Shown here piece after piece: positions 21,908-33,279 of a DNA stretch of 64,000 nucleotides. This stretch comes from Eustoma russellianum. Taxonomy: Eukaryota > Streptophyta > Magnoliopsida > Gentianales > Gentianaceae. The position numbers were made by a program, and so were the translations under genes. The stretch is taken from NCBI GenBank assembly GCA_036186865.1, contig AP025074.1:4156230-4220229 (forward strand), in the 5' to 3' direction. Positions within the stretch are counted from its first letter, which is position 1. Each line of letters begins with the position of its first letter. The notes under the pieces were generated by a model. That model did not search any database, was not told where the DNA came from, and saw nothing but the letters and a program-made list of their open reading frames with translations.

Positions 21908-24900
21908 TTAAATCACATCAACAGGAATCATGCCTAATTTAGAACGAAGAGATTCAAATGTGGCTTGATTTAAGGCCTTTGTAAATATATCCGCTACTTG
22001 TGATTCTGTGCGTACGTGATCTATGATAATATTACCATTGTTAACGTGATCACGAAGAAAATGATAGCGAACTTCTATATGCTTAGCCTTAGAGTGTAAT
22101 ACGGGGTTTTTAGACAAATTTATTGCACTCATACTATCACAATATATAGGAATTTTATTGACGGTAATTCCAAAGTCCGAAAGTTGTTGTTTTATCCATA
22201 ACAACTGTGTGCAACAAAGGCTAAGAGCCATATATTCAGCCTCAGTAGTGGACAAAGCAACACTTGCTTGCTTTTTGGAAAACCATGAAATAAGGGAATT
22301 TCCTATAAATTGGCAAGTTCCGCTCGTGCTTTTTCTATCTATCTTGCAGCCACCATAATCTGCATCAGTGTAAGCATGTAAGTCGAATGTAGAGTCCTTA
22401 TCATACCAAATACCTAAGGTGGGCGTGTGCTTAATATAACGGAATATTCTTTTTACCGCATTTAAGTGTGACACCTTAGGTTGACTTTGAAAACGAGCAC
22501 ACATGCATACGCTAAACATAATATCAGGCCTACTAGCAGTTAAATATAGTAAAGAACCTATCATAGATCGATATAATCCATTATCAACGTCTTTACCATG
22601 TTCGTCTTTGTCTAATTTAGTAGTAACACTCATAGGCGCGGGGGATGGTTTCAAATTTTCAAAACTGAACTTCTTGATCATGTCATTTACGTACTTAGCT
22701 TGGCTTATGTGAATTCCTTTACTCGTTTGCTTAATCTGCAAGCCAAGAAAATAATTAAGTTCACCAACCATAGACATTTCAAATTCAGCTTTCATACAAT
22801 TTTCAAAATCTCTAACGAGTCTATGTGAGGTAGATCCGAAAATAATGTCATCTATGTAGATTTGAATAATAAGTAAATCTGATTTTTCTTGTTTCAAAAA
22901 TAGTGTACTATCTATAGTACCCCGTTTAAAATTATTTTCTAAAAGGAAAGTAGCAAAACGATCATACCATGCTCTCGGCGCTTGCTTTAGGCCATATAGT
23001 GCCTTCTTTAGTTTGTACATGTGATCTGGATGTTTCAAATCTTCAAAACCGGGTGGTTGCTTCACGTATACTTCTTCTTGTATAAATCCGTTTAGAAAAG
23101 CACTTTTGACGTCCATTTGATATAATTTAAAATCTTTCAAGCAAGCAATAGCAAGTAAGAGTCGTATAGCTTCTAAACGTGCTACGGGTGCAAATGTTTC
23201 ATCGTAGTCTATTCCTTCTTCTTGATTATATCCTTGAGCTACGAGTCTTGCTTTATTTCTAACGACCTTTCCTTCTTCATTCATTTTGTTCCTAAATACC
23301 CACTTTGTGCCTATTATTGTCTTATCTTGTGGTCGTGGCACTAAATCCCATACATCATTTCTAACGAATTGATTAAGTTCGTCATGCATAGCATCAATCC
23401 AAGATGAATCACTCAAAGCATCATGCACATTTTTGGGCTCAATTTCAGAAATCATAGCATGAAATTCATTTATTTCATCCGAAGTGATTCTTCTACGTGG
23501 TCGCACACCGTGAGTAATGTCGCCTATGATGAGATCTTGTGGGTGATCTCTATGCCATCTTGGTTGATTATTTTCTAAGTTATCATGCATTTCTATATGA
23601 TCATGCATTTCTAGTGTCTCATTCATCTCATGCATATCAAAAGAATCATTATCTTCATCCAAAACGGGTTTCAATTCAAAATCATCGTCATATTCCTTAT
23701 CTTTATCAATCTCTCCAAATTCATTGAATTTAACATGAATAGATTCTATGATTTGTCTAGTGAGAGGATCATAACATCTATATGCTTTTGAATTTAGGGA
23801 ATACCCAACAAAAATGCACTCAATTGATTTGGATTCAAATTTATCTAAATTATCTTTTGTATTCAAGACAAAGCATTTGCATCCAAACACACGAAAATAA
23901 TCAATCTTAGGCATGCGATCATTCAAAATTTCGTAAGGCGTCTTATTTATTTTCTTTCTTATAGATAGGCGATTTACAATATAGCATGCACAATTTACGG
24001 CTTCCGCCCACAGAAATCTAGGCAATTTATTTTCGCAAAGCATGGTTCTAGCAATTTCTTGTAGTGTGCGATTCTTTCTTTCTACTACTCCATTTAATTG
24101 TGGAGTTCTAGGTGGCGAAAACTCATGTTTAATTCCTTTTTCTTCACAAAACGAAATCATCTCTTTATTTTTAAATTCACCGCCTCTATCGCTTCTTATT
24201 CTTTTCACATTTACGCCGTATTGATTTTCAAGTTGTTTAATTAATTTAGCAATTTCTACGGCGCTATCATCTTTATGTGCAAGAAATAAAGTCCAAGTAT
24301 AACGAGAAAAGTCATCAACAATCACGCATGCATAGTGACGCCCACCAAGGCTTGTAGTGCGACTAGGACCAAACAAATCGATATGCAATAGTTCTAGTAT
24401 TCTAGTCGTGCTTATCTCATTTTTAGGCTTAAGTGACTCACGTGTTTGTTTGCCTTTTATGCAAGATTCACACAACTGAAAGTTGTCTAAATCAAGCGTA
24501 GGCAATCCCCGTACTAGGTTCTTTCGTTGCAATTTTTCTAGTGTAGAAATACCTATGTGTCCTAAACGTCTATGCCACAAATTCACATTGGGTTCATTTG
24601 ACATAAAACATTTAACTTTAGCGTCTACTACATCATCCATAGATAGTGTAAAGATATTTCCTTCTCGTTTTCCTTTCAAGACGGTTTCTCCATTTTTATT
24701 TATTATATTGCAATAAGGGTGAGTAAAACAAACATTGAAGCCATTGTCAACAAATTGAGAAATACTAAGAAGATTGTAAGATAAGTTGCTTACCAAAAAT
24801 ACGTTGGAGATTTGAAGTGTATTTGGATTGCCAATCGTACCTTTTCCAATGATCTTCCCTTCATTGTTGTCTCCAAAGGTCACGGATCCGCCTTTTGTGA

Positions 24901-25060
24901 CCTTCTTTAATTTGGAGAACAGGCTCGGGTCACCCGTCATGTGCCTCGAGCAACCACTGTCAAGGAACCACTTTATTGATGTGTCTTTTGATGAGTGGTC
25001 TCCCTGCAATGTGAAAAGGTGATTTAGGTACCCTTTTAATTTTGGGTCCTTTCGAGTTAG
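21908..25060 (-). CDS. Inner element Pol polyprotein
   Basis: About 1050 codons, in frame with gag after the single TAA (25061-25063), so it is probably made by readthrough; no ATG precedes the protease. Domains in order: aspartic protease with WFLDSGCSRHMTG, GAG-pre-integrase with LWHRRLGHIG and CESCIKGKQ, integrase with DDFSRYTW, IRSDRGGEF and GVVERKNRT (the D, D, E set), RT with QMDVKSAFLNG, KKALYGLKQAPRAWY and YIDDIIFGST, and RNase H with DADYGGCKIDRKSTSG, STTEAEYMALS and HIEVRYHFLRD. All key residues are present. The GELNYFLGLQIKQ signature points to the SIRE/Maximus branch. No internal stops. Confidence 0.95.
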   Translation of the reverse strand, partial: LTRKDPKLKGYLNHLFTLQGDHSSKDTSIKWFLDSGCSRHMTGDPSLFSKLKKVTKGGSVTFGDNNEGKIIGKGTIGNPNTLQISNVFLVSNLSYNLLSISQFVDNGFNVCFTHPYCNIINKNGETVLKGKREGNIFTLSMDDVVDAKVKCFMSNEPNVNLWHRRLGHIGISTLEKLQRKNLVRGLPTLDLDNFQLCESCIKGKQTRESLKPKNEISTTRILELLHIDLFGPSRTTSLGGRHYACVIVDDFSRYTWTLFLAHKDDSAVEIAKLIKQLENQYGVNVKRIRSDRGGEFKNKEMISFCEEKGIKHEFSPPRTPQLNGVVERKNRTLQEIARTMLCENKLPRFLWAEAVNCACYIVNRLSIRKKINKTPYEILNDRMPKIDYFRVFGCKCFVLNTKDNLDKFESKSIECIFVGYSLNSKAYRCYDPLTRQIIESIHVKFNEFGEIDKDKEYDDDFELKPVLDEDNDSFDMHEMNETLEMHDHIEMHDNLENNQPRWHRDHPQDLIIGDITHGVRPRRRITSDEINEFHAMISEIEPKNVHDALSDSSWIDAMHDELNQFVRNDVWDLVPRPQDKTIIGTKWVFRNKMNEEGKVVRNKARLVAQGYNQEEGIDYDETFAPVARLEAIRLLLAIACLKDFKLYQMDVKSAFLNGFIQEEVYVKQPPGFEDLKHPDHMYKLKKALYGLKQAPRAWYDRFATFLLENNFKRGTIDSTLFLKQEKSDLLIIQIYIDDIIFGSTSHRLVRDFENCMKAEFEMSMVGELNYFLGLQIKQTSKGIHISQAKYVNDMIKKFSFENLKPSPAPMSVTTKLDKDEHGKDVDNGLYRSMIGSLLYLTASRPDIMFSVCMCARFQSQPKVSHLNAVKRIFRYIKHTPTLGIWYDKDSTFDLHAYTDADYGGCKIDRKSTSGTCQFIGNSLISWFSKKQASVALSTTEAEYMALSLCCTQLLWIKQQLSDFGITVNKIPIYCDSMSAINLSKNPVLHSKAKHIEVRYHFLRDHVNNGNIIIDHVRTESQVADIFTKALNQATFESLRSKLGMIPVDVI

Positions 25061-26974
25061 TTAATCACCTTTTGGTAAAGGTACCTTTCGGTACCCATAC
25101 TTGGGTGATCCTTCTCGGTCTATCAAATGGCAAGAATGAAGGTGCGATATAATATACATGTGGTGCATGTACTTTGGGTCTTTGCCCAAGGACTCCTCTA
25201 TACTCATTGAATGAAGGACGCTTTTGATATGTCCTTGTGTGCGTGTGCGTAGTGCGTGGATGATATGTATTTCGGGTATGCATTGTTCTTTTCTTCTCAT
25301 ATCTATATGGTACAACGTTATATTTACATGATATGAGGGAGTGGGGCGTGTGGAAGGGGGCGCTTTTTGCGTCATCTTAGACGCCACTTGATGCTTAGGG
25401 GTGTCTACTTTCTTAGACACAACAAACTTGGTTGGTTTGGTTGATACTTCGTCAGTATCAACGTATCCCAATCCAGTTTTGTCACTGTCATGCTTTTGTG
25501 ATAATATGATGCGATGCAGCATGTTTGACCCTGTATCGAATTGTTTCATCATTTTCTCTAAGTCTGTATTCCTTGATTTCAAATTTGAAATCTCGGATTT
25601 CATTTCATTATTTTGAGAAGTCAATGATGAGATCTCGGTTTTTAATGCAGTGATGACACATGAAGACTCTTTCTTTGAATCGCTTAATTGAGCGACAAGA
25701 TTCTCGTTAGAAGATTCTAACAGTTTCTTGTCTTCAATTAAACGTTTCTTTTCTTTTGCGAGAGTCTTAGTAAATTTATGTAATTCAAGATACTGACTAA
25801 AAAGATCATCATAAGAAGGTTCAGAGTCAGAGTCAGAATCAGATGATACCTCATTAGACGCCTTTGAAGCGAAGCAAACTTGAGCGGTCTCCTCTTCGGT
25901 CTCAGTTTCAGAGTCTGATGAGTCACTCCATGTGGAGGCCTTTAGTGCACGTTTCCTTTGTTTAGGATCTGAGACGAGTCTATTTTTGTTCCGCTCCTTG
26001 TCAGGGTATTTATTAGTTTGCTTTTCTTTGTTTGGGCAGTCATATGATAAGTGTCCGAGTTTGCCGCATTCATAACATTTAATGTCCTTATCATTTGACT
26101 TGTTTTTATTTCTCTTAGATGTAGTGCCCTTGTTTTTATTTCTAAATGACTTTGTCATGAATCTTCTTAGTCCTTTAGCCAATAGAATTAAATCATCATT
26201 ATCCGATTCGGAATCACTATCATCTACGTGATCGGAGGGAGGGGAGACGTATTCATTTGATTTAAAAGCAATTGTCTTACCTTGTTTAGATGATTCCGAT
26301 TTCCGAATAGTAAGTTTGTTTTCATAAACTTTGAGTGAGCCAATGAGTTCTTCCATTTTTATTGATTTAGTCTCCTTACTTTCTTCTATAGCAGTCACTT
26401 TAAGGTCCCATTCCGAAGGAAGGCTTCGTAGGACTTTCTGTACCTTTTCCTGCGTAGTAAAAGCCTTACCAAGAGACTCAAGAGAGTTATAGATGTTAGT
26501 TAAACGAAGATCCATATCTACAATCGACTCATTAGGCAACAATTTAAAAGACTCAAGAGTAGACATGAGCATATTAATTTTTGACTCTTTTACTTGACTC
26601 GTGCCTTCGTGTTTCATTTCTAAAATTCTCCACATTTCTTGTGCACTCGAACAATTTGACACATAACTAGACTCACTTTTACTCAATCCGTTTAAAAGCA
26701 ATTGCATAGCCCTAGCATTCATACTAAGCTTCTTTTTATCGTCACTCGTATATTCTTGTCTAGTTTTAATAACTTCTAAAGTAACTCCGTCTACAGTGGA
26801 TACATTAGATGGGACATATGGACCATCTTCAATTATTGACCAAAGATCTATATCTATAGCCATAAGAAAAAGTTTCATCCTAAGTTTCCATTGAATAAAA
26901 GACTCACCGTCAAAAAGTGGAGGCCTTTGGCTCGACATACCTTCTTGTTCGGTTTTGAGATTTGTGGATGCCAT
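25061..26974 (-). CDS. Inner element Gag protein
   Basis: 637 residues from ATG at 26974. The N-terminal capsid-like region starts PLFDGESFIQWKLRMKLFL and continues with the UBN2-type core (MWRILEMKHEGTSQVKESK). A zinc knuckle CYECGKLGHLSYDC lies at about residues 298-311. Ser/Asp-rich acidic stretches flank it and a coiled coil (LSDSKKESSCVITALKTEI) follows. The stop TAA is followed by CTA and then an open frame into the protease. It forms the virus-like particle and packages the element RNA. Confidence 0.93.
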   Translation of the reverse strand: MASTNLKTEQEGMSSQRPPLFDGESFIQWKLRMKLFLMAIDIDLWSIIEDGPYVPSNVSTVDGVTLEVIKTRQEYTSDDKKKLSMNARAMQLLLNGLSKSESSYVSNCSSAQEMWRILEMKHEGTSQVKESKINMLMSTLESFKLLPNESIVDMDLRLTNIYNSLESLGKAFTTQEKVQKVLRSLPSEWDLKVTAIEESKETKSIKMEELIGSLKVYENKLTIRKSESSKQGKTIAFKSNEYVSPPSDHVDDSDSESDNDDLILLAKGLRRFMTKSFRNKNKGTTSKRNKNKSNDKDIKCYECGKLGHLSYDCPNKEKQTNKYPDKERNKNRLVSDPKQRKRALKASTWSDSSDSETETEEETAQVCFASKASNEVSSDSDSDSEPSYDDLFSQYLELHKFTKTLAKEKKRLIEDKKLLESSNENLVAQLSDSKKESSCVITALKTEISSLTSQNNEMKSEISNLKSRNTDLEKMMKQFDTGSNMLHRIILSQKHDSDKTGLGYVDTDEVSTKPTKFVVSKKVDTPKHQVASKMTQKAPPSTRPTPSYHVNITLYHIDMRRKEQCIPEIHIIHALRTRTQGHIKSVLHSMSIEESLGKDPKYMHHMYIISHLHSCHLIDREGSPKYGYRKVPLPKGD

Positions 26975-27009
26975 CTCACTGAATCGTTGGATTCCTTGTA
27001 GTGAGTATT

Positions 27010-27026
27010 CCTGCGCTCTGGTACCA
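27010..27026 (-). other. Primer binding site, inner element
   Basis: On the minus strand TGGTACCAGAGCGCAGG begins two bases after the 5' LTR. It resembles the initiator tRNA-Met site TGGTATCAGAGC, with one mismatch in the first 12 bases and a different tail, so another tRNA cannot be excluded. Confidence 0.75.
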
Positions 27027-27028
27027 CT

Positions 27029-30010
27029 TGTAGGATCTGCAAGGCACCACTAGAAGGGGGGGGGGTTGAATAGATGGTGCGGAAAGTGTGCTTTTTAAAA
27101 TTTCTTTAAACTTGAACAATTCAAGTTCTGAAAACAGATACTGTTTTCAGGACCTGTTTTAAAACGTTTTTAAAACCAGGTTAGAGGTCTCCAAAAATTA
27201 TGAAATTTTGAGAGAACTTAGCCTCAGATGTTATGAGGGTCCCCTAAAAATTTCAAATCAAAATTCAACCTTTAACCCCTTCAAAAACCGTTGGCACTCA
27301 GATTGTGCAAATCTGCCAGAAACGGTAGATGGATTTGAAAAATTAATTCCTATTTGTGTGAATGTCCAAATGATCTGAAAATTTGATCAATAACTCCTCA
27401 CACACTATATTTAAATGGGTAGAAACAGTTTTTGAAAATTCTTTTGGGAAGTAGGTCAAATACCACCAAAGTCTCAACCTTTGCAAGTCTGAAAATCAGA
27501 CTGCACTAGTCTCAGAACTTTTGATGTTTGACTGACCTATACTTGTCCAAAAGGGTTGAAACTTGTGCCAAATTAACCCTAGAACGTTTATGTATATTTC
27601 TGGAAATTTTTATAATTTTTGGAAATCGTTTGCTATTTTTCCGAACGTGAACAAAAAGGATAAACAGTGCAGAAACTGAAAAGTAAATGCTGAAAGTAAA
27701 TTGCACCAAGAATTTTATACTGGTTCGGTTATAAACAACCTACTCCAGTCTTCAAGGAACACCTTCCTTGGTTCACACTAATCACACACATGCAGTACAC
27801 CTTACCGCAGGGTTGATAGAGTTACACCTAACTCCAACCCTTTACAAACCTTGTATGTCGAGTACAATTCACACGAACACCACCACCTCGCTAGAATGAA
27901 GATTGATCACACCTTGATCAATCTTTTACAAAGATGAATGAATGGTGGTTTCTATGAAGCCTATTCAAGATTGAAAGAAGTAAAATACAATAGGCTTTTT
28001 ACAAGAAAAGAAAGAAAGAAGATGTAGGAGAAAAGAGACTTGGCACTTTGATCACTTTAGAATGCAAATCTTGGTATTGTTTTTGTTTGTTCTTCTCTTC
28101 ACCTTATAGCCCTTCTAGCCGTCCCCCTATGTTCTCCTCCCTCTCTTGAAAATTTCCTTTTAATTGCTTGAGAGAGTGTAAGACATCATGGTGACAATGC
28201 TTTGCTTACTTGGCATCACTCCATTGGACCATCATTTAGTCATTGCTTACTTGGCACCTCTTGATTGGCTTAATGTTGTCATCATTTGATGACATGGAAA
28301 ATCTAAAATAATCACTTTAAACATGTGCCAATATCAATCATTAAGTCATACCATAATTCACAAATTCTATCATCAAGTGCAAGACACAAAATATCCTTCC
28401 TTCCATCCTCAAAAAATCGGCCATACCTTTTTTTCAATGCTGAAATTTTCAGCATTTACAACAAGGGATAAATTCAGATTATTTGTCATTTTCCTTTGAA
28501 TTTTTGTCATAAAAATAAATCAATTACATAAGGTAAGTCTTGCTACCAAATGAAGAGTGAACTTGGACACAATAAGGAGCGACATTCGGCCAGCACATCC
28601 CCTCACACATGCTGAAAAATTTCAGCATGTGTGATATGAAAAATATCACACTTAATTACCTTACATAACATTCAAATCATTTCCATAACTCCTTTAATTA
28701 ATCCTTTAATGAAAAATTGACAAAAGATCTTGCTTAACCATGAAGAATTCGGCCATGGTATGTGTAACATGCTGAAATTTTCAGCATGTGACATAAGAGA
28801 GGTATATGTTGAAAACTTACCTTTTGTAGCTTCTCTCTTTGATTTCTCAACATTGTATGATTGATCCTTGACCAATCAACATGCCAACAAGGCTCCACAT
28901 GTGCTCCATCTCAGCTGTAGTGACGTTTGAAAGTGTATATACATGTGCTGAAATTTATTTTTGCTAACTTTGTAAAATAGTGCACATTTAATAATACACA
29001 CATGTAATATTCCAATCAGCCCTTAATTTAGTTTTCTAGAACACTTTAAGATGTATATTATATGTAAAAAGTGTCTAGATACGTGTCACATCATGGTCAA
29101 GAAAAACGTTCCATGTTAAGTGCGTAGAAAACCGAATTTTCGATATTTATCGATTACCCGATTTTTCTCTAATTTAAATTCCAACTTTTGCACATGATAT
29201 ATATATTATGTTATACATAATATATACAATATATATTTTAAATTTCAGCTCTTGGCTGATTTAAAATGGTACCATAAACATGTGACAAAAATAAAATTGG
29301 AATCTTCACATTTTGGCCTAAATGTGGGATGATTTGTGTGTGCCAACATGGAAAGTATTTTTGGCTAATCACACCATGTGTATCACGAAATTTTCATCAA
29401 TTTTTGATGTATATGGGCTGGCCATTTATTTATGGCAAGTACGTGACACATTGGCGAAGTTTCGGTATTCGCCCGATACGACAAATTTTGGTTTAGAACC
29501 TTTTATCGTGTCGTATTTAATTTTTCATCACCATATCTTATATCATATGATATAAGACCTGAATATACTCATAAATATGAGTTAAGTATAGTGGTGTGAC
29601 GTTAACGTACGTACGTAAGATATATAACGTGTCGGTAGTACGTTGGAATACATGTGTATGTGCCTTTTATAAAAAATCTGAAAATATAGTATATATATGT
29701 GTATAAAAACGTGTGACATTGAATGTGGGGAGGAGGAGAAGACTTTCCTTCCATAGCCATGTTGCCTTTGTGCCTTTTCCAAATGCATCTTCCTTTAATG
29801 AACTACTTAGTTTATTAAACTAAGTACTTCACTTAATGAACTACTTTAGTTCATTAATTGTGGCACCTGAAAATAGTATAAACTCAACAAATGTTCGCCA
29901 TATGATGTAAGCTTTAATGCTTCATGGCTCGTTAATACGGCAACATAATATATAAGCTAAATAAGGCAAGTTATCATGCATACATGTACACTTGTGTATA
30001 TATGCTCAAC

Positions 30011-30058
<48 letters not shown>

Positions 30059-30099
30059 ATTTCTTATTTTGAAATCACTCAAACCCTCTTATTTCTACA
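27029..30099 (-). repeat. Inner element 5' LTR
   Basis: 3071 bp, partner of 18575-21641. It keeps the terminal CTACA that the other LTR has as CTACG. Contains the (TA)n run at about 30014-30053. Confidence 0.95.
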
Positions 30100-30104
30100 T
30101 CATC

Positions 30105-31640
30105 CTTAGGTTCAAGTGGATCAATCCTAAGGTCAATAACAATATTTCCTTTTGGATTCTCAAATTTCTCTATATGGCTTACTTCAATTATTTCATCATC
30201 ATCATCGTCATTATTAATGTTTGATTTGTCCTCATTGAGTTCACTAAATTTGACATGATTGATTCTTCAACTTTCATGGTTCTTTTATTATATACTCTAA
30301 ATGCCTTGCTATTTTGAGCATAACCCATAAAGATTCTTTCATCCGCTTTGAAGTCAAGTTTATCCAAGTTATCTTTGGTGTTAAGTATAAAGCACTTACA
30401 ACCAAAAACCTTGAAATAACCAATATTTGGTACTCTACCTTTCCAAAGCTCATAAGGAGTCTTTTTGAGAAATGGTCTCAAATAAACTCTATTGATCACA
30501 TGACAAGCGGTATTTACCGCTTCGGCCCAAAAATATTTGGGTAACTCAAATTCATTTAGGATGGCTCTACTCATTTCTTGAAGTGTTCTATTCTTCCTTT
30601 CCGCAACACCATTTTGTTGAGGAGTTCTTGGAGCTGAGAAATTGTGTCCATACCCCTTGGATACACAAAATTCTTGAAATTCTCCATCAAACTCACCACC
30701 TCTATCACTTCTAATTTCCTTAATTGTGTCTTCTTTTTGATTTTCTAATCTCTTACAAAGTTTTATAAATTCTTGACATGAATCATTCTTTTTAGCTAAG
30801 AACATTACCCAAGTGTACCTAGAGAAGTCATCTACCACCACAAAGGTGTAATGTTTTCCACTTAGACTTGCCGTACCAATATCCCCATACAAATCCATAT
30901 GAAGCAATTGTAGGGGTTTGGTGGTGGAGATTTTACTTTTGGGTTTGAAGCTTGTTTTAACAAGCTTTGCCTTTTGACAAGTGTCACATAAGCCATGGTT
31001 TTCGAAATTTAATTTTGGAAGACCTTGGACTTTTTCATTTTTGCAAATCTCTTTGAAGTTTTTAAAACTAATATGTCCAAGTCGTCTATGCCATAGTTGA
31101 GTCAAATCATTTTTGGCAACTAGGCAACAAACATTTTGTGATATCAAATCATGTGTGCTAAATTTGTAAACATCATTTTTATGTATAGCCTCAAAAACAA
31201 TCTTATCGTTCTTTTTCACAACACATTTTCTTTTCACAAATTCAATTTGAAAATTAGCATCACATAGTTGGCTCACACTTATCAAATTATACTTAAGCCC
31301 TTCTACATATAATACATTATTAATAGTAAAAGAAGAGTTACCAATTTCTCCATGTCCAGGGATTTTGGCTTTCCCATTGTCAAAATGCACCGTTCCACCA
31401 TCTTGGAGCTTGAGCTTGGTGAACAACATTTTGTCTCCGGTCATGTGCGTTGAACATCCGCTGTCCATAAGCCATTTGGTTCCTTCTTCTTTGGCTACTC
31501 CATTTATCTTGAGAGCCTACAAAACCAAAAGATGTATGAATTGGTACCCTTTGATGGTTGGGTCCTTTAAGGTTAGTTTGTCGACCCTTAGGCTTCCAAA
31601 CATATGTGCTTCCAAATCTAGCTTTACTTGCTTTCTTCAC
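30105..31640 (-). pseudogene. Outer element pol, 5' part (protease-integrase)
   Basis: From the second gag-like segment (TCFHCNKLGHVKKASK, about 31655) through protease MDSGCSTHMTGD (31468), GAG-pre-integrase LWHRRLGHISF, and integrase DDFSRYTWVMF, IRSDRGGEF and GVAERKNRTLQEM. A single-base deletion at about 30258 throws the frame after VEESI, and the reading is then cut at 30104 by the inner element. A shift between the gag frame and the protease frame occurs at about 31510. It continues at 18574. Confidence 0.88.
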
Positions 31641-31703
31641 ATGTCCTAGTTTATTGCAATGAAAACAAGTGGGTACATGCTTTGATTTAGAGGGTGATGA
31701 ATT

Positions 31704-33215
31704 TCATTGTGTTTTTCTATTATTTGCCTTCTTCTTAGGCTTAATAAAAGAAGATGATGAATTAAATCCTAAACCGGATTTATCATTTCCAATTCTTTGA
31801 TTTCCAAGTAGTATGTCTAAATTGTTTTTGCCATTTGTTAGTCTTTGTAAGTCTACCTTTAGTTTCTCACATTCTTTTCTAATTTCTACATTTTCAAAAG
31901 CTACGGTTTTATGCATGGTGAGTATGATGTCATGCTCTTGAAACATCAAAATATTCTTGTCATGCAAGCTCTTATTTTCTAAGATGCATTTCTTGAACTC
32001 TTTCTTCAAATGCTTATACTTTAAGTTCAATTTTTCAAAGTCATCTTGTAAATCTTCTATTTCATCATGCAAATTTGAAGGATTAGAATTTACCTCAAGA
32101 TCATCTTCAATCGCCATGAGACAAGTATGTTGAGTCTTTGGATTGTCAACTGTTGCAACAAGTCCAACACCTTGATCTTCACTCTCTTCTCCTTCCGATT
32201 CTGAAAGCAGATCATCACACGTGGTTACCTCCGCATTGAGGGCTTTCTTCTTTTGTGGAAAGACCTTCTTCTCTTGATTTTGCGGCTCTTTTACGTGGCA
32301 ATCGGCAATGAAGTGACCGGGTCGACCACATCTATAGCAATTTTCACTTGCTTCCTTTTCTTTAGATGGTCTCTTGAAAAACTTTCTTGCTTGAGCTTTG
32401 TTTCTAGTTGCCATTCTTCTAAATTTTCTTACTACAAGAGCAACTTCCTCATCCGATTCATCGGATTCTACCACCAATCCTTTGTGTGATGTTTGTGTGG
32501 GCTTGATAGGATTCATCCTATTTTGTTCATCAATAAGAATTTCATGAGTAAGAAGATTACCGGATAGCTCATCAAGGGTAAGAGTCTTGAGATTCTTTGA
32601 TTCGGTGATGGCGGTGACTTTGGGTGTCCATTCTCTTGGCAAAGAGTTGAGAAGTTTTGAGACAAGGTCTTCATTTGAGATTTTCTTGTCAACCATGGAA
32701 ATTTGATTCACTATTCGTGTGAATCGATCGATTGTCTCCTCAATCTTTTCACCGCTTTTCATTCCGAACATCTCATACTTCTTCATGAGCATAAGTCTTT
32801 TGGCCATTCTTACTTGCTCAGTTCCTTCATGTATCATTTCAAGCCTTTTCCATACCTCATGAGCTGTTTCAAGGCCTTGAAGTCTTATAAGCTCGGTGGT
32901 GGTGAGAGCACTTGAGAGAATATCAATTGCTTTGCCATTAATGGCAAATCTTATCTTTTCTTCATCGGTGTAGTCATCCTCATCTTTGAATATTGATTCT
33001 CCTTTTGAGTTGGTAATCATAGGAACTTCAATTCCTTTGACAACTGCTCTCCATATATCAAATCCACAGCCTTTCAAGTGATTGATCATTCGAAATTTCC
33101 ACAAGGAATAATTTTGGGCATCAAACATAGGTGCTTTAGTGTTTGATCCGGAAAATAATGCAGTAGGCTTAGGAGATGAAGAGGTTGAAGTTGAGGTTGA
33201 GGTTGTCATTGCCAT
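31704..33215 (-). pseudogene. Outer element gag
   Basis: 503 codons from ATG 33215. The Ser/Thr-rich start is followed by APMFDAQNYSLWKFRMINHL and the UBN2-type core (VWKRLEMIHEGTEQVRMAKR). The zinc knuckle CYRCGRPGHFIADC is at about residues 292-305, then an acidic linker and a coiled coil. TGA at 31704 ends it, but the same frame continues open afterwards through a second CFHCNKLGH segment, so the stop looks like a point mutation and not the natural end. Confidence 0.88.
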
Positions 33216-33259
33216 GATCTTTTAACCTTGCTACTTGCAAAGATAGGCCAAGCAATCAA

Positions 33260-33277
33260 GGTTTGGCTCTGATACCA
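33260..33277 (-). other. Primer binding site, outer element
   Basis: On the minus strand TGGTATCAGAGCCAAACC, two bases after the 5' LTR, matches the 3' end of plant initiator tRNA-Met over its first 13 bases. Confidence 0.9.
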
Positions 33278-33279
33278 AT

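Larger units (their letters stand above)
18575..30099 (-). mobile_element. Inner Ty1/copia element, structurally intact
   Basis: 11.5 kb, inserted in the outer element's pol. LTRs 18575-21641 and 27029-30099 (about 3.07 kb, long for copia), beginning TGTAGG and ending CTAC(A/G), with the target duplication TCATC at 18570-18574 and 30100-30104. About 21 LTR differences by eye (0.7%), so this is the youngest insertion in the window. Gag and pol are open over their whole length and share one frame, separated by a single TAA. There is no ORFX between pol and the 3' LTR. Possibly still competent for transposition. Confidence 0.95.
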
